A stretch of DNA of 54,627 bases from W589 sp964611805 (GCA_964611805.1 CAZTBG010000005.1:1-54627); one strand, 5' to 3'; positions 37,026 to 45,558 are shown, counted from the stretch's first letter. A program made the numbers and translations. The notes: generated by a model not told the origin, from the sequence alone.

Positions 37026-37907
37026 CTAATTTGAAACTATCTCTTTTACCTTATTCAGCACGTTGCTAACGGCGTCTGAAAGAGGCTGCCTGGCTGTACC
37101 AGTTTCCTCAAAATATTGAGCTACAATTTCTAAAGCCTGCCTTTGCACGTCACTTATTTCCATAACGCCAATGGAAATACCCTCAGATTTCTCTAAGCAA
37201 ATAAGCGAGCCTTCCTTGCCCTTTTTACGTAAAGCTTCGAGCTTTCTTTCCGCCTTATCGATTTGTTCCTCAGGCAAAGTAATCGCCGCAACATCACCGT
37301 CGCTATCTAGAATCAGCAGGGGTTGTTCGCTTGAGCCTATATTATTTTCCTGAACAAGTTTTTTTAATATGATGAGGGGAAAAGCATATTCGGCTTTGTA
37401 CAGAGGAATAGATACCTCGACATCATTCCTACTGGAATAAGGTAATATGTCAAGTACTTTTGATGGCGCAGGTGACGTAGCTCTATGAGCGCCCTTTGTT
37501 TTTTCTTCAACAAGTTCTTGATGTTTGTTTTCTCCCAACCCAATGATTTCCCGTATAGACCCTACAAGCACATTGGGGACTACAGCACTTCTAAAAGCAT
37601 GTTCCAGTAAGCGTTCCAGAGCCCAGTTCTCCCTATCCCCTATTTCAACAAAAACGGGGACGTGCCGATTCATACCAGCATCCCAATAAATAGTGGCATA
37701 GTTATTGGGAGACAACTCCCTGCGCTGCGCTTCAGCTTTTATACGCTGGTATACGGACCTTCCAATAAGTTGAGTGAACAGGTTCCCTTCGGTGTCACAC
37801 GATAATATCCGCACCTTGTTCTTCGGCCACCGCTCACTTTTGAGTCGTACCGGCATGAGTAAGAGTGAATGATTAGGTTGGTTGCGATGAAACAAAGGCA
37901 TGACCAT
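37026..37907 (-). CDS. unrecognised 293-aa protein
   Basis: I do not recognise this protein. It is hydrophilic, without signal peptide or membrane segment. Visible landmarks are a basic N-terminus, QLIGRSVYQRIKAEAQRR in the first third, an Ala/Pro/Ser linker near residue 145, and a charged helix EEQIDKAERKLEALRKKGKEG near 215, followed by helices with QRQALEIVAQYFEE. It is convergent with the antiporter gene. Codon use is more AT-rich than the core genes of the window. The long open frame on an AT-rich background and an AGGT before the ATG support it being real. Confidence 0.6.
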   Translation of the reverse strand: MVMPLFHRNQPNHSLLLMPVRLKSERWPKNKVRILSCDTEGNLFTQLIGRSVYQRIKAEAQRRELSPNNYATIYWDAGMNRHVPVFVEIGDRENWALERLLEHAFRSAVVPNVLVGSIREIIGLGENKHQELVEEKTKGAHRATSPAPSKVLDILPYSSRNDVEVSIPLYKAEYAFPLIILKKLVQENNIGSSEQPLLILDSDGDVAAITLPEEQIDKAERKLEALRKKGKEGSLICLEKSEGISIGVMEISDVQRQALEIVAQYFEETGTARQPLSDAVSNVLNKVKEIVSN

Positions 37908-38221
37908 AATACCTACATTACTAATTAATTACACCTAAGTATATATCCTATATTATTTCGGTATTATAGTCTAGCTGAATAACAAATATGTATCAGGATA
38001 TATTCTGATTTGTTCATTACTGTTCTCCACCGCTTGTCAAGGGACGGCTACGCCCTTGCTTCTACAGTATTTTGAAATCATTTCCTCAACTAAACACCCC
38101 TAAATCTTGATTCTGCTTAGTCTCAGTACACATTGTGATACTTAAAAGAAAACAACGTATATATGATTTAGTGCAGGTCTCATTTTTTTCGTAAAATATC
38201 ACTCATAGAGGAGAGAACTAA
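37908..38221. other. AT-rich intergenic region
   Basis: No gene seen. A short hairpin CAAGGG/CCCTTG around ACGGCTACG lies at about 38037-38060 and faintly recalls the second hairpin of the dispersed repeat. GAGGAGAG at the right end is the ribosome site of the next gene. Confidence 0.4.
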
Positions 38222-38407
38222 ATGAAAATAGGGGTAGTATCAACTTTTATTGTTAGCGTCATCTGTTTTGTTTTTTCCTATCTTGTTCTTAATCGTGATG
38301 AGACTTTCCTGACGCTAATATTTCTAGGAATTGGTGTCGTATTGGCCGGGTGTGGAGTCTATTTAACTGCTATGTGTAGGGAAAAAACTACTAGCTCGGA
38401 TACCTAA
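38222..38407 (+). CDS. small two-helix membrane protein
   Basis: A 61-aa protein made almost entirely of two hydrophobic segments (residues ~4-22 and ~30-50) with a short polar tail. GAGGAGAG precedes the ATG by a good distance. Its stop codon overlaps the ATG of the following lipoprotein gene (ATG starts at 38407), so the pair is translationally coupled. Family not recognised. Confidence 0.6.
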   Translation: MKIGVVSTFIVSVICFVFSYLVLNRDETFLTLIFLGIGVVLAGCGVYLTAMCREKTTSSDT

Positions 38408-38799
38408 TGAAAAGAACTTTGGTGCTTCTTTCAGTGATAATCACTGGACTAATATTAACAGCCTGTTCTAATAAAACAGTAGAGATGGGTTTGCTTCAGG
38501 GCATTGTGACTATTGGACCCTTATCTCCCGTTGAGAATCCAGACGAAAGGCCTCCTGTCCCTTGTGAAGTCTATGAAGCAAGAAAAATAATGGTCTATGA
38601 CAAAAGTGGACGTAACTTGCTACATCAGGTAGATGTTGACTGTAATGGCAGATATAGAGTGGAATTAAAGCCTGGAACATACACAATTGATATCAATCAT
38701 ATTGGGATAGATACCAGTGGCGATGTCCCCAAACAGGTAGAGATAATGTCTGGTATTACTTTTAGGTTGGACATTGATATTGACACCGGAATACGCTGA
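38407..38799 (+). CDS. putative lipoprotein with carboxypeptidase-regulatory-like beta-sandwich
   Basis: A 130-aa protein. A signal peptide with lipobox LTAC (Cys ~20) marks it as lipid-anchored to the outer face of the membrane. The mature part reads as a small beta-sandwich: VYDKSGRNLLHQVDVDCNGR followed by YRVELKPGTYTIDI, the pattern of SpaA/carboxypeptidase regulatory-like domains that decorate surface proteins. Coupled to the small membrane protein upstream. Function unknown. Confidence 0.65.
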   Translation: MKRTLVLLSVIITGLILTACSNKTVEMGLLQGIVTIGPLSPVENPDERPPVPCEVYEARKIMVYDKSGRNLLHQVDVDCNGRYRVELKPGTYTIDINHIGIDTSGDVPKQVEIMSGITFRLDIDIDTGIR

Positions 38800-39104
38800 G
38801 TATGACAAGGAAATACAACCAAAGTTAACGTAATTATTCAAGTTAGCTTCACTCACAATGATATCAATTCCTTTCTTAAACGACCCTTATTATTAAATTC
38901 TGCCCTATTCCGGAATAACTTTTCACAAAGTTTTACACTAAAACTACATTCAATGTATTACATTTTCAACATTTCAGAGAATCAGCTGACACAATTGTCT
39001 CATTCAAGCTTTACAAATCTATAAAATGGCGATAGTATCTATAACTCTGGCTCAAAGAGTGATATCCTTTATGGGGGTAAGTCAGTGTAAAGAGAGGAGT
39101 AAAT
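38800..39104. other. AT-rich intergenic region with a promoter for the alpha/beta hydrolase gene
   Basis: No gene seen. A promoter-like pair on the plus strand: TTTACA at 39010-39015, 17 bp, TAGTAT at 39033-39038, about 66 bp before the hydrolase ATG. AGAGAGGAG at about 39090-39098 is that gene's ribosome site. Confidence 0.45.
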
Positions 39105-39881
39105 ATGCCTAAGGTTAAGGTTAACGGAATTATGCTTTACTACGAATCAGTTGGAGAGGGTTATCCCTTAATTTTTACACACGGTTTCTCAGCAACTCAC
39201 GCAATGTGGAAGGCACAGGAACCCTTATCAAGACAATATCGACTTATCACCTATGATGCACGGGGCCACGGTGACTCTGATAGCCCATCTTCAAGCGATG
39301 AATATTCAGCTGACATCTCGGTCGAAGATCTTTTCCAATTAATGAATGCACTGGAAATAGAGAAAGCGGTAATCGGTGGACTTTCGATGGGTGGTTATAT
39401 TTCTCTCCGATTCTATCTTAAATACCCGGAACTGGTTTCAGCACTGATTATTATGGATACCGGACCTGGCTATCGCAATCCAACACGTATGGCCGAATGG
39501 AACCAAAGTCGTGAGGAACTGGCAGAGCAATTAGAGAGGGAGGGAATTAACGTTTTGGCAGCTCAAGCAAATACTCAAGGTCGAAGGGAAATCAGCCTCA
39601 AGCAAAATCCTATAGGATTAGCTCACATGAGTCGTAAGGTTGTCGCCCAGCATGATTCTTGGGTAATCGAGAATCTGGATAAAATCGAAGTGCCTTCATT
39701 AATTTTAGTTGGGGAAAATGACACATCCTTCCTGCAAGCCGCACAATATATGGAGAAGAATATTGCTGGTGCTCAGCTCATAGTTGTACCGAATGCTGGA
39801 CATTCCGCCAATATAGATAACACTGAGTTCTTTAATGATGCGATTTTGAACTTTCTCAGCAAGGTTGATATGAAGACGTAG
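39105..39881 (+). CDS. alpha/beta hydrolase
   Basis: A 258-aa cytoplasmic hydrolase of the alpha/beta fold. Oxyanion region THGFSATHAMW near residue 25, nucleophile elbow GLSMGG with S94, acid D206 in VGENDTS, and base H233 in NAGHSAN form a complete triad. Relatives include esterases, lactonases and 3-oxoadipate enol-lactonase-like proteins; the substrate is not evident. Strong ribosome site. It sits alone in the AT-rich island. Confidence 0.85.
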   Translation: MPKVKVNGIMLYYESVGEGYPLIFTHGFSATHAMWKAQEPLSRQYRLITYDARGHGDSDSPSSSDEYSADISVEDLFQLMNALEIEKAVIGGLSMGGYISLRFYLKYPELVSALIIMDTGPGYRNPTRMAEWNQSREELAEQLEREGINVLAAQANTQGRREISLKQNPIGLAHMSRKVVAQHDSWVIENLDKIEVPSLILVGENDTSFLQAAQYMEKNIAGAQLIVVPNAGHSANIDNTEFFNDAILNFLSKVDMKT

Positions 39882-40098
39882 AGTCTATAAATCGAGCGAG
39901 GGCTGCATCTTCATCTCTTTGACTTACCATATTCGCGATGCTATCCTTTGTATCTTCATCAGACTACAAAATCACTCTGTGTGGTATTGACAACAGCCTC
40001 CCAAAGGACTATAGTTTACATCCCAGTACAACACTGACACGTACGCCGCCAACAATTCATCCTTACACTAACACTGGGAACCAACCAGAAATAGGTGA

Positions 40099-40349
40099 GT
40101 GCATTTGGCAATAATAGCATTGGTCTTATGCGTACTGGCGGTAGCGTCTTTCTTCTTCGTACCAGGTTTGGTTCGTTTTTTGATAATAATCGTTTTTGGT
40201 GTTGCAGGACTTGTCCTTGCGATACTGTCTTTTAAACGGTCAGGGATAAAAGCAAAATATCAACTACAGCCATTGTAATAGCTTCAATTGTGGTATTGGT
40301 CATAGTTGCTTTTGCGGTGTTCATAGCATTACTCGCTCAAGGTTTGTAG
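40099..40349 (+). pseudogene. DUF4190-like small membrane protein, apparently frameshifted
   Basis: A GTG (40099) or TTG (40105) after AGGTGAG opens a frame of membrane segments (HLAIIALVLCVLAVASFFF, then GVAGLVLAILSFKRSGIK) that stops at TAA 40276-40278. In the next frame the text continues as TTAIVIASIVVLVIVAFAVF, then IALLAQGL and stop at 40347. The join resembles DUF4190-type proteins, in which a second hydrophobic pair follows the K/G-rich loop. A single-base loss near 40260 would explain it. Alternatively, a 57-59-aa protein is made on its own. Confidence 0.5.
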
Positions 40350-40380
40350 TGTAGATTCATCCAATGTGGTATTTACGACA

Positions 40381-40578
40381 ATGGTAGATAAGAAAAAACG
40401 CAGTCCACTGCAGACCGCATCAATACTGATAGCCGGTTCTATACTCGTACTAGCTGGAATTATATGTATTGGAGCAGCCCTCTTTACTTTCGGAGATTGG
40501 ACTGGCGAGCGCATCAGTTACCTGATTTTTGGTATATTTTGCATACCATCGGGCATCTACGTATTGGCCAAGACATAA
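40381..40578 (+). CDS. small two-helix membrane protein
   Basis: A 65-aa protein from the ATG at 40381 (a GTG at 40366 is the longer option). A basic N-terminus (VDKKKRSPLQ) is followed by two hydrophobic segments separated by FGDWTGERIS. No clear ribosome site and no recognised family. It belongs to a run of small membrane proteins in the island and may be degenerate like its neighbours. Confidence 0.45.
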   Translation: MVDKKKRSPLQTASILIAGSILVLAGIICIGAALFTFGDWTGERISYLIFGIFCIPSGIYVLAKT

Positions 40579-40692
40579 TAGAAGGACGTTTCAATAAGCG
40601 CTACTAAGATTGTGTCTTGTGAATTGAGTAAATTCAATTGACCTCCGACGGAGCAAAATGACAAGTGATATGAGGGTCCAGTACAGAGAACC

Positions 40693-41142
40693 ATAAAATG
40701 CCCCAAATGCGGAACAGAAAATCTGAGTTCGCGATTGATTTGTACAAATTGTTATGAACGTCTGTACGAGGATACCGATAAATTAAATATCAACGATAGT
40801 GAATGGAAAGGCTCAGTTCTAATATTAGCCCCTGCTTTTTTAGCTGCTTGTTTCTTCACCTTCTTTACCGTGTTTGTTGCTCAGGATTACCCCTTTCTAT
40901 GGGGTTTATTACCTTTGCCATGGATTGCACTAGGAATTTCCTGGAAATGGCATCTGATTGGTGGTGTATTTCTCATTCTATTGAACGTACTGCCATACAT
41001 TGCTGGCAGCATAATAACTGATATTAGTTCAGGTGAATCACTTGGATTAGCAATGATGCTACCCTTTTTTATCGCTTTATACAACGGGCCGCTCTCAACC
41101 GCTGGAATAGTTCTTATAGTTTTGAGATTAAGGAAAGGCTGA
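40693..41142 (+). CDS. zinc-ribbon membrane protein with no normal start codon
   Basis: An N-terminal zinc ribbon IKCPKCGTEN followed by ICTNCYERLY is joined in frame to three or four membrane segments. The first standard start in frame (TTG 40735) would cut the ribbon in half. Upstream, the frame opens at 40669 with no ATG, GTG or TTG before the ribbon; ATA at 40693 is the nearest start-like codon. An ATG at 40670 in another frame (MRVQYREP) suggests a lost base. The gene may be dead, or start at a non-standard codon. Confidence 0.5.
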   Translation: MKCPKCGTENLSSRLICTNCYERLYEDTDKLNINDSEWKGSVLILAPAFLAACFFTFFTVFVAQDYPFLWGLLPLPWIALGISWKWHLIGGVFLILLNVLPYIAGSIITDISSGESLGLAMMLPFFIALYNGPLSTAGIVLIVLRLRKG

Positions 41143-41353
41143 AACCTGATATCAGCTGCAATTTTTATCTCAAGACTGAAAAGGCAAAAGGTATCGAATA
41201 TCTATACGCATGGCTGGACAAACATCCCGATGTTCGTTAAATTATTGCCGTTCCTACGTTTCGTCTATTGACAGTACCTCTCCAAACGACTACAATCAAC
41301 GCCTCAGTACATAACTAATACCCCACCCATACCCTACCTCAAAAAAGGAATCC

Positions 41354-41695
41354 TTGGTAGGTGTTAGAAGAGATGAAAGGCGAAGAATCGGAAAAGTCAA
41401 GAGAAGAAGCGTAGCAAAATTCAAGAGACGAATGGAAGAGGATGCTGAGAAAAAGGAAGAGGACACTGAGGAGCGGAAAAAGATGTCCACTTATCCAGAT
41501 GTGAGTAAGATTGTTTTCTGTGTAGCAATCATCATGTTAGTGACTTTCGTGGCTCTCACAACATGGTCTGTGGTCTTCGTGAACAGCAAGGGAGAGTATG
41601 GTTGGAATTTATTGTATTTGCCGCTTTCATTTCTGGTTCTCACAGTCATTTCATTTATTAGTGTAATTGCGTCTGGTATCAACATTAGGAAGTGA
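41354..41695 (+). CDS. hypothetical protein with charged N-terminus and two membrane segments
   Basis: Up to 113 aa. The first part is strongly charged (ERRRIGKVKRR, EEDAEKKEEDTEERKK), the second has two hydrophobic helices with a short loop between. The start is unclear: TTG at 41354, ATG at 41432 (MEEDAEKK) or ATG at 41483 (MSTYPDV). A terminator-like hairpin follows. No family recognised. Confidence 0.45.
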   Translation: MVGVRRDERRRIGKVKRRSVAKFKRRMEEDAEKKEEDTEERKKMSTYPDVSKIVFCVAIIMLVTFVALTTWSVVFVNSKGEYGWNLLYLPLSFLVLTVISFISVIASGINIRK

Positions 41696-41711
41696 ACTCA
41701 CGAAAGGAGTG

Positions 41712-41752
41712 AGGCTAGCAGGTCTTAAATGGTCAGCTAGCCTTCTTCTTTC
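41712..41752 (+). terminator. possible intrinsic terminator
   Basis: AGGCTAGC (41712-41719) pairs with GCTAGCCT (41736-41743), an 8-bp stem with a 16-nt loop, followed by a T-rich run TCTTCTTTCCC. It lies 17 bp after the stop of the charged membrane protein gene. Confidence 0.5.
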
Positions 41753-41767
41753 CCTAAAGCAATGCGC

Positions 41768-41962
41768 TCAACTCCTGATACGCCTTGAAAAAGCCCGCGG
41801 CTTCATATTGTAGCCTTGAGCCGAAAGAACCGCACTCAGGTGTGAGTCATCCCACGGCAGAGGTGATTCTGGCTTCAACTTTAGCCAAGTGCGGTTGAGA
41901 AGGCTGTATCCAAGCCTCTTCTCACACTCTTGCTTGAATTCATACCACGTCTCGTATTGCAT
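41768..41962 (-). CDS. hypothetical 64-aa protein
   Basis: A small soluble protein with aromatic N-terminus MQYETWYEFKQECEKRLGY and WLKLKPESPLPWDD in the middle. The composition looks protein-like rather than a random shadow, and no other gene overlaps it, but no ribosome site is obvious. Family not recognised. The rest of 41696-42166 has no other gene. Confidence 0.4.
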   Translation of the reverse strand: MQYETWYEFKQECEKRLGYSLLNRTWLKLKPESPLPWDDSHLSAVLSAQGYNMKPRAFSRRIRS

Positions 41963-42166
41963 TTTTGTATTCGATAATTTGGGATTTCCCTCAGATTCGC
42001 TATCCTTTACCAGTAGTTTATAACCTAGACACTAAATAGAACCTGCATAAACAAGATGCGAAACTGACAATATCCTAACAAAGTTCATACCCGACCTTAG
42101 CACAAGGGAATACCGTGGTATGTATTACGTGGCATCATGGATAGTAGAGTAATAAGCCAACCCTCA

Positions 42167-42195
42167 TTGACACCCCCCACGCTGACCTGTAAGAT
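42167..42195 (+). promoter_or_regulatory. comM promoter, giving a nearly leaderless mRNA
   Basis: TTGACA at 42167-42172, 17-bp spacer, TAAGAT at 42190-42195. The ATG is at 42211, so transcription should begin only about 8 nt before it, and no ribosome site is visible. The same promoter, diverged, is found in the relic at 35428-35456. Confidence 0.65.
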
Positions 42196-42210
42196 AGTGC
42201 ACGTACCACC

Positions 42211-43731
42211 ATGTTAGCCAAAGTAATGAGCTGTGCCACGGTCGGGCTAGAGGGGGTTATCATCGAGGTGGAGGTCGATATCTCCCCTGGCCTCCCCTCC
42301 TTCACCATCGTCGGTCTGCCCGATACCGCCGTCCAGGAAGCGCGGGAGAGGGTAAGGGCCGCCATCCGCAACTCGGACTTCACCTTCCCGATGAAACGCA
42401 TCGTCGTCAATCTGGCCCCTGCCGACCTCAAGAAGGCAGGTCCGGCCTATGACCTGCCGATTGCCGTCGGTATCCTGCTCGGCTCAGAGCAGGCATCCGC
42501 CGATGTTTCGCAGACAGTCTTACTCGGTGAGCTATCGCTCGACGGCAGCCTGCGCCACACCACCGGTGTCCTGCCTATGGTCGCCGTGACCCACGAGAAG
42601 GGCTTTCCCAACATCATCGTCCCCACCGCCGATGCCAGGGAGGCGTCCCTGGTGGACGGTGCCCGGATAATGCCTTTCGATACCCTGTCGCAACTGGCCA
42701 GCTACTTCCGGGGAGAGATAAGTGCACCCGATTACCAGGCTGACTCAGTCGACGAGTACGTGGTACCGGTATGGGCAACCACCGACCTCGCCCATGTCAA
42801 GGGACAGGAGCATGTCAAACGTGCCCTGGAGATAGCCGCCGCCGGCGGCCACAACGTCATCATGATGGGGCCTCCCGGCGCTGGCAAGACACTGCTGGCC
42901 CGGTCGCTCCCTTCGATACTGCCACCAATGACCAATGATGAGGCCCTGGAGGTCACCAAGGTATATAGCATCAGCGGTCTTCTGCCGCCGGACAGTCCGT
43001 TTATCCGGCAGCGCCCCTTCCGCTCTCCTCACTACACCGTCTCCAACGTTGGGCTGGTGGGTGGCGGACGCTTCCCCAGACCCGGAGAGGTCAGTCTCAG
43101 TCACCGCGGGGTGCTCTTCCTCGATGAACTCCCTGAGTTCGGCCACGCGTTGCTGGAGCTATTACGCCAGCCCCTGGAAGACAAGCTAATCACCATCAGC
43201 CGGGCACAGGGCAGCCTTACCTTTCCCGCCAACTTCATGCTGGTGGGCGCGATGAATCCCTGTCCCTGTGGCTACTATGGCGACCCTGTGAAGGAGTGCA
43301 CCTGCTCACCCAGCCATGTGGCCCGTTACCAGAAACGTATCAGCGGGCCGTTTCTCGACCGGGTGGACATCTTTGTCGAGGTGCCCCGGGTCGACTATGA
43401 AAAGCTTACCGACGAGCGGCTGGGGGAGGAATCAGCCAGGGTGCAGGCGAGGGTGGCCACCACCCGCACCCGCCAGCAGGAGCGTTTTCGCGACACCAGG
43501 TTGACCTGTAATGCCGAGATGACGCCCAATGAAGTGCGGGAATACTGCCAGGTAGAGGAGTCGGCGCAGGGCCTTCTCAGGGCCGCCATGCAGCAATTGA
43601 GTCTCTCCGCCCGCGCCTTTCACCGTATCCTCAAGCTGGCCCGGACTATCGCCGACATGGAGAACAGCGACGTTATCAGGACCGAACACGTTGCTGAGGC
43701 AATTCAGTACCGCCCCAGGAGCCTTATATAG
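42211..43731 (+). CDS. comM: YifB/ComM family Mg-chelatase-like AAA+ ATPase
   Basis: A 506-aa protein: N-terminal Lon-protease-like ChlI domain (SCATVGLEGVIIEVEVDISP), then the AAA+ core with Walker A GPPGAGKT at 220-227 and Walker B LFLDELPEF, and the zinc-type cluster NPCPCGYYGD followed by CTCSPSHVARYQKRISGP. ComM is a helicase that extends branch migration during natural transformation in Vibrio and Acinetobacter. Complete. Its 5' end and promoter exist in a second, broken copy at 35.4 kb. comM is a known insertion hotspot in some genera. Confidence 0.94.
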   Translation: MLAKVMSCATVGLEGVIIEVEVDISPGLPSFTIVGLPDTAVQEARERVRAAIRNSDFTFPMKRIVVNLAPADLKKAGPAYDLPIAVGILLGSEQASADVSQTVLLGELSLDGSLRHTTGVLPMVAVTHEKGFPNIIVPTADAREASLVDGARIMPFDTLSQLASYFRGEISAPDYQADSVDEYVVPVWATTDLAHVKGQEHVKRALEIAAAGGHNVIMMGPPGAGKTLLARSLPSILPPMTNDEALEVTKVYSISGLLPPDSPFIRQRPFRSPHYTVSNVGLVGGGRFPRPGEVSLSHRGVLFLDELPEFGHALLELLRQPLEDKLITISRAQGSLTFPANFMLVGAMNPCPCGYYGDPVKECTCSPSHVARYQKRISGPFLDRVDIFVEVPRVDYEKLTDERLGEESARVQARVATTRTRQQERFRDTRLTCNAEMTPNEVREYCQVEESAQGLLRAAMQQLSLSARAFHRILKLARTIADMENSDVIRTEHVAEAIQYRPRSLI

Positions 43732-43780
43732 CCGCTTTAGCTGCCACTCTGGAGAAAATTTGACCCACAGGAGGGGAAAA

Positions 43781-44602
43781 ATGAAGCGTAAATTCGTATT
43801 GTACGAGGTGTCCGACGGAATCGCCAGGATTACAGTAAACCGCCCCGAGGTTATAAATGCAATGTCTCAGCAGGTATACCATGAGCTTGACGACGCCTTT
43901 ACCGAAGCTGAAAAGGACGACAAAGTGATAGTAATCGTTGTAGCTGGAGCCGGGGACAACTTCGGCTCCGGTCATGACATGGGAAGCAAGCAGGCCAAGA
44001 TTGAGGAAGCACGGCACCCCCGCGACAGGTCGCCACTGGGGATACTCAAAGACATGGAGACAGGGATATACTCTTTTCCCCGTGAACACTGGCGCAATAT
44101 CCCAAAGCCGACTATTGCTATGGTACAGGGCTACTGCATTATGGCCAGCTGGATGATAGCCTGCGCCTGCGACATTATCATTGCTTCCGACGATGCCAAG
44201 TTCCAGGACAAAACAGCGAGAAGTTGGGGAGGTGCCCAGCTAGAATATCCGGCTATGTACCTTGAACTCGGGGCGAGAAAGGCAAAGGAGTACCTGTGGA
44301 CAGGGGAATTCATCGACGCCCAGGAAGCACTAAGGCTGGGTATAGTAAACAGGGTGGTGCCGAGAGAACGTCTTGAAGAAGAAACGATGAAGCTGGCTGG
44401 CACAATAGCTCGTCTGGACCCGTGGGGCCTGATGGCATCCAAGATGGCAATCAACCAGGCCGAGGACATCATGGGGAAATCAGCCGCTATCAGGGCCTCT
44501 GCTAACTTCTGGTGTATGAGCAGAAGTCGGCGTAACAACGAAGAATTCGCCGCCCAGTATAACGTACCCTGGGTCAAGGCCAGGGACAAGGAATTCGAAT
44601 AA
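43781..44602 (+). CDS. enoyl-CoA hydratase/isomerase (crotonase) family protein lacking the usual catalytic Glu pair
   Basis: A 273-aa crotonase-fold protein. AGGAGGGG eight nt before the ATG at 43781 settles the start; the frame is open further upstream inside comM. Family text is clear (ITVNRPEVINAMS, then GDNFGSGHDMG for the CoA/oxyanion loop and ACACDIIIASDDAKF), but where hydratases have Glu in GGGCEL and GQPE this protein reads MASWMIA and QDKTAR. It therefore probably catalyses another crotonase-type reaction on an acyl-CoA (isomerisation, hydrolysis or C-C cleavage). Confidence 0.85.
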   Translation: MKRKFVLYEVSDGIARITVNRPEVINAMSQQVYHELDDAFTEAEKDDKVIVIVVAGAGDNFGSGHDMGSKQAKIEEARHPRDRSPLGILKDMETGIYSFPREHWRNIPKPTIAMVQGYCIMASWMIACACDIIIASDDAKFQDKTARSWGGAQLEYPAMYLELGARKAKEYLWTGEFIDAQEALRLGIVNRVVPRERLEEETMKLAGTIARLDPWGLMASKMAINQAEDIMGKSAAIRASANFWCMSRSRRNNEEFAAQYNVPWVKARDKEFE

Positions 44603-44785
44603 CGTGTTTCCATATGTTTATTAACTGATAGAGCTATCAAATATCGTGAAAGCAACATGAAGAATGGTGGCATCTCGAAGGAGACCGACTACCCCTTACT
44701 TTCTCTATCAAGGCCACCAAGCCAGAATCTTAAGTGAGCTCACAGATAGCTCCCTAACTATTCTCTTTTAGGCTATCCCGATTTG

Positions 44786-44863
44786 AGGGGAGTTAAAGAG
44801 GGGCGTAGCCCCTCTTACCATTTTCCCCTTCCTCATCTAGGGAGGGGGACTAAAGGGATAAGG
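44786..44863 (+). repeat. double-hairpin dispersed repeat, copy 3
   Basis: Same family and orientation as 28073-28159. AAGAGGGG/CCCCTCTT around CGTAG is perfect (44796-44816); the second hairpin is more decayed (CCCCTTCCTCATCTAGGG). It begins AGGGGAGTTAAAGAGGGG, closely matching copy 1. The rest of the 343-bp gap 44603-44945 shows no gene. Confidence 0.8.
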
Positions 44864-44945
44864 TCAGCTTGGACGTACCTGACTCCCTAACTGCTAGTAT
44901 CACTTACTCGTAAAAACTACATACGAGATATTGTTGCGTTTTGCC

Positions 44946-45293
44946 TTAAGACTTAATCATCACCAATATCATTTTAAATTTCTTTATTGCTCCTAATGCG
45001 TGCGGTTCGTTGGCTGGCATTATCACCATCTCGCCTTCCTTCAGCCGATTAGACTTCCCTGAGATAGTAACCTCAGCTTCACCGTCACAGATGTAAACCA
45101 GGGCATCGAAAGGTGCTGTGTGTTCACTTAAGCCTTGCCCTGCATCAAAAGAAAACAGGGTAACGGTTCCCGTCTTCTTATCAATTATTGTCCTGCTTAC
45201 TACAGCATCGACTTGGTAGTCTACCAGATCATTTAGCTTTGAAACTACCCCTGTGATGTGTTTGGTATCCCTTTGCTCTTCCTTATCTCCCAC
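44946..45293 (-). CDS. cupin domain protein
   Basis: A 115-aa single-domain cupin. Motif 1 is reduced (AGQGLSEHTAPFDALVYICDGE) with one His plus the usual Glu, and motif 2 reads PANEPHALGA. This is the pattern of small metal-binding cupins that act as sensors or isomerases. GTG start. Isolated gene; nothing recognised in 45294-45558 except the ribosome site of the next gene. Confidence 0.8.
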   Translation of the reverse strand: MGDKEEQRDTKHITGVVSKLNDLVDYQVDAVVSRTIIDKKTGTVTLFSFDAGQGLSEHTAPFDALVYICDGEAEVTISGKSNRLKEGEMVIMPANEPHALGAIKKFKMILVMIKS

Positions 45294-45558
45294 ATTTATA
45301 CCCTATTACGAATTCGTTAGTTTTTAATCCTTCTTACCTTAGTTATTATACAACACCTGGAATACAATCGGAGCACGACAATCCTGCAATTGGTCAGCAG
45401 CACGAGGGGTAGAGAGTAAATGGGATTAAGGGCATGAATCCCTGTCCACCAGAACACAATGATAAACTGGAATTGAGGGTGGGGTTGCCGTCACTTGCAA
45501 AACACCCGAAACCCATTTATTATCTAACTGGGAAAAATCACATTAAAGGAGAAAATGT

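Larger units (their letters stand above)
35403..42290. other. AT-rich accessory island bounded by direct copies of the comM promoter and 5' end
   Basis: The segment between the comM relic (35403-35545) and the matching intact region (about 42139-42290) is visibly richer in A and T than both flanks. It holds short, poorly conserved or broken genes: antiporter, unknown 293-aa protein, lipoprotein, hydrolase and several small membrane proteins. The boundaries are the two direct copies. No integrase, transposase or tRNA is seen inside, so the mechanism is unknown. Confidence 0.5.
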
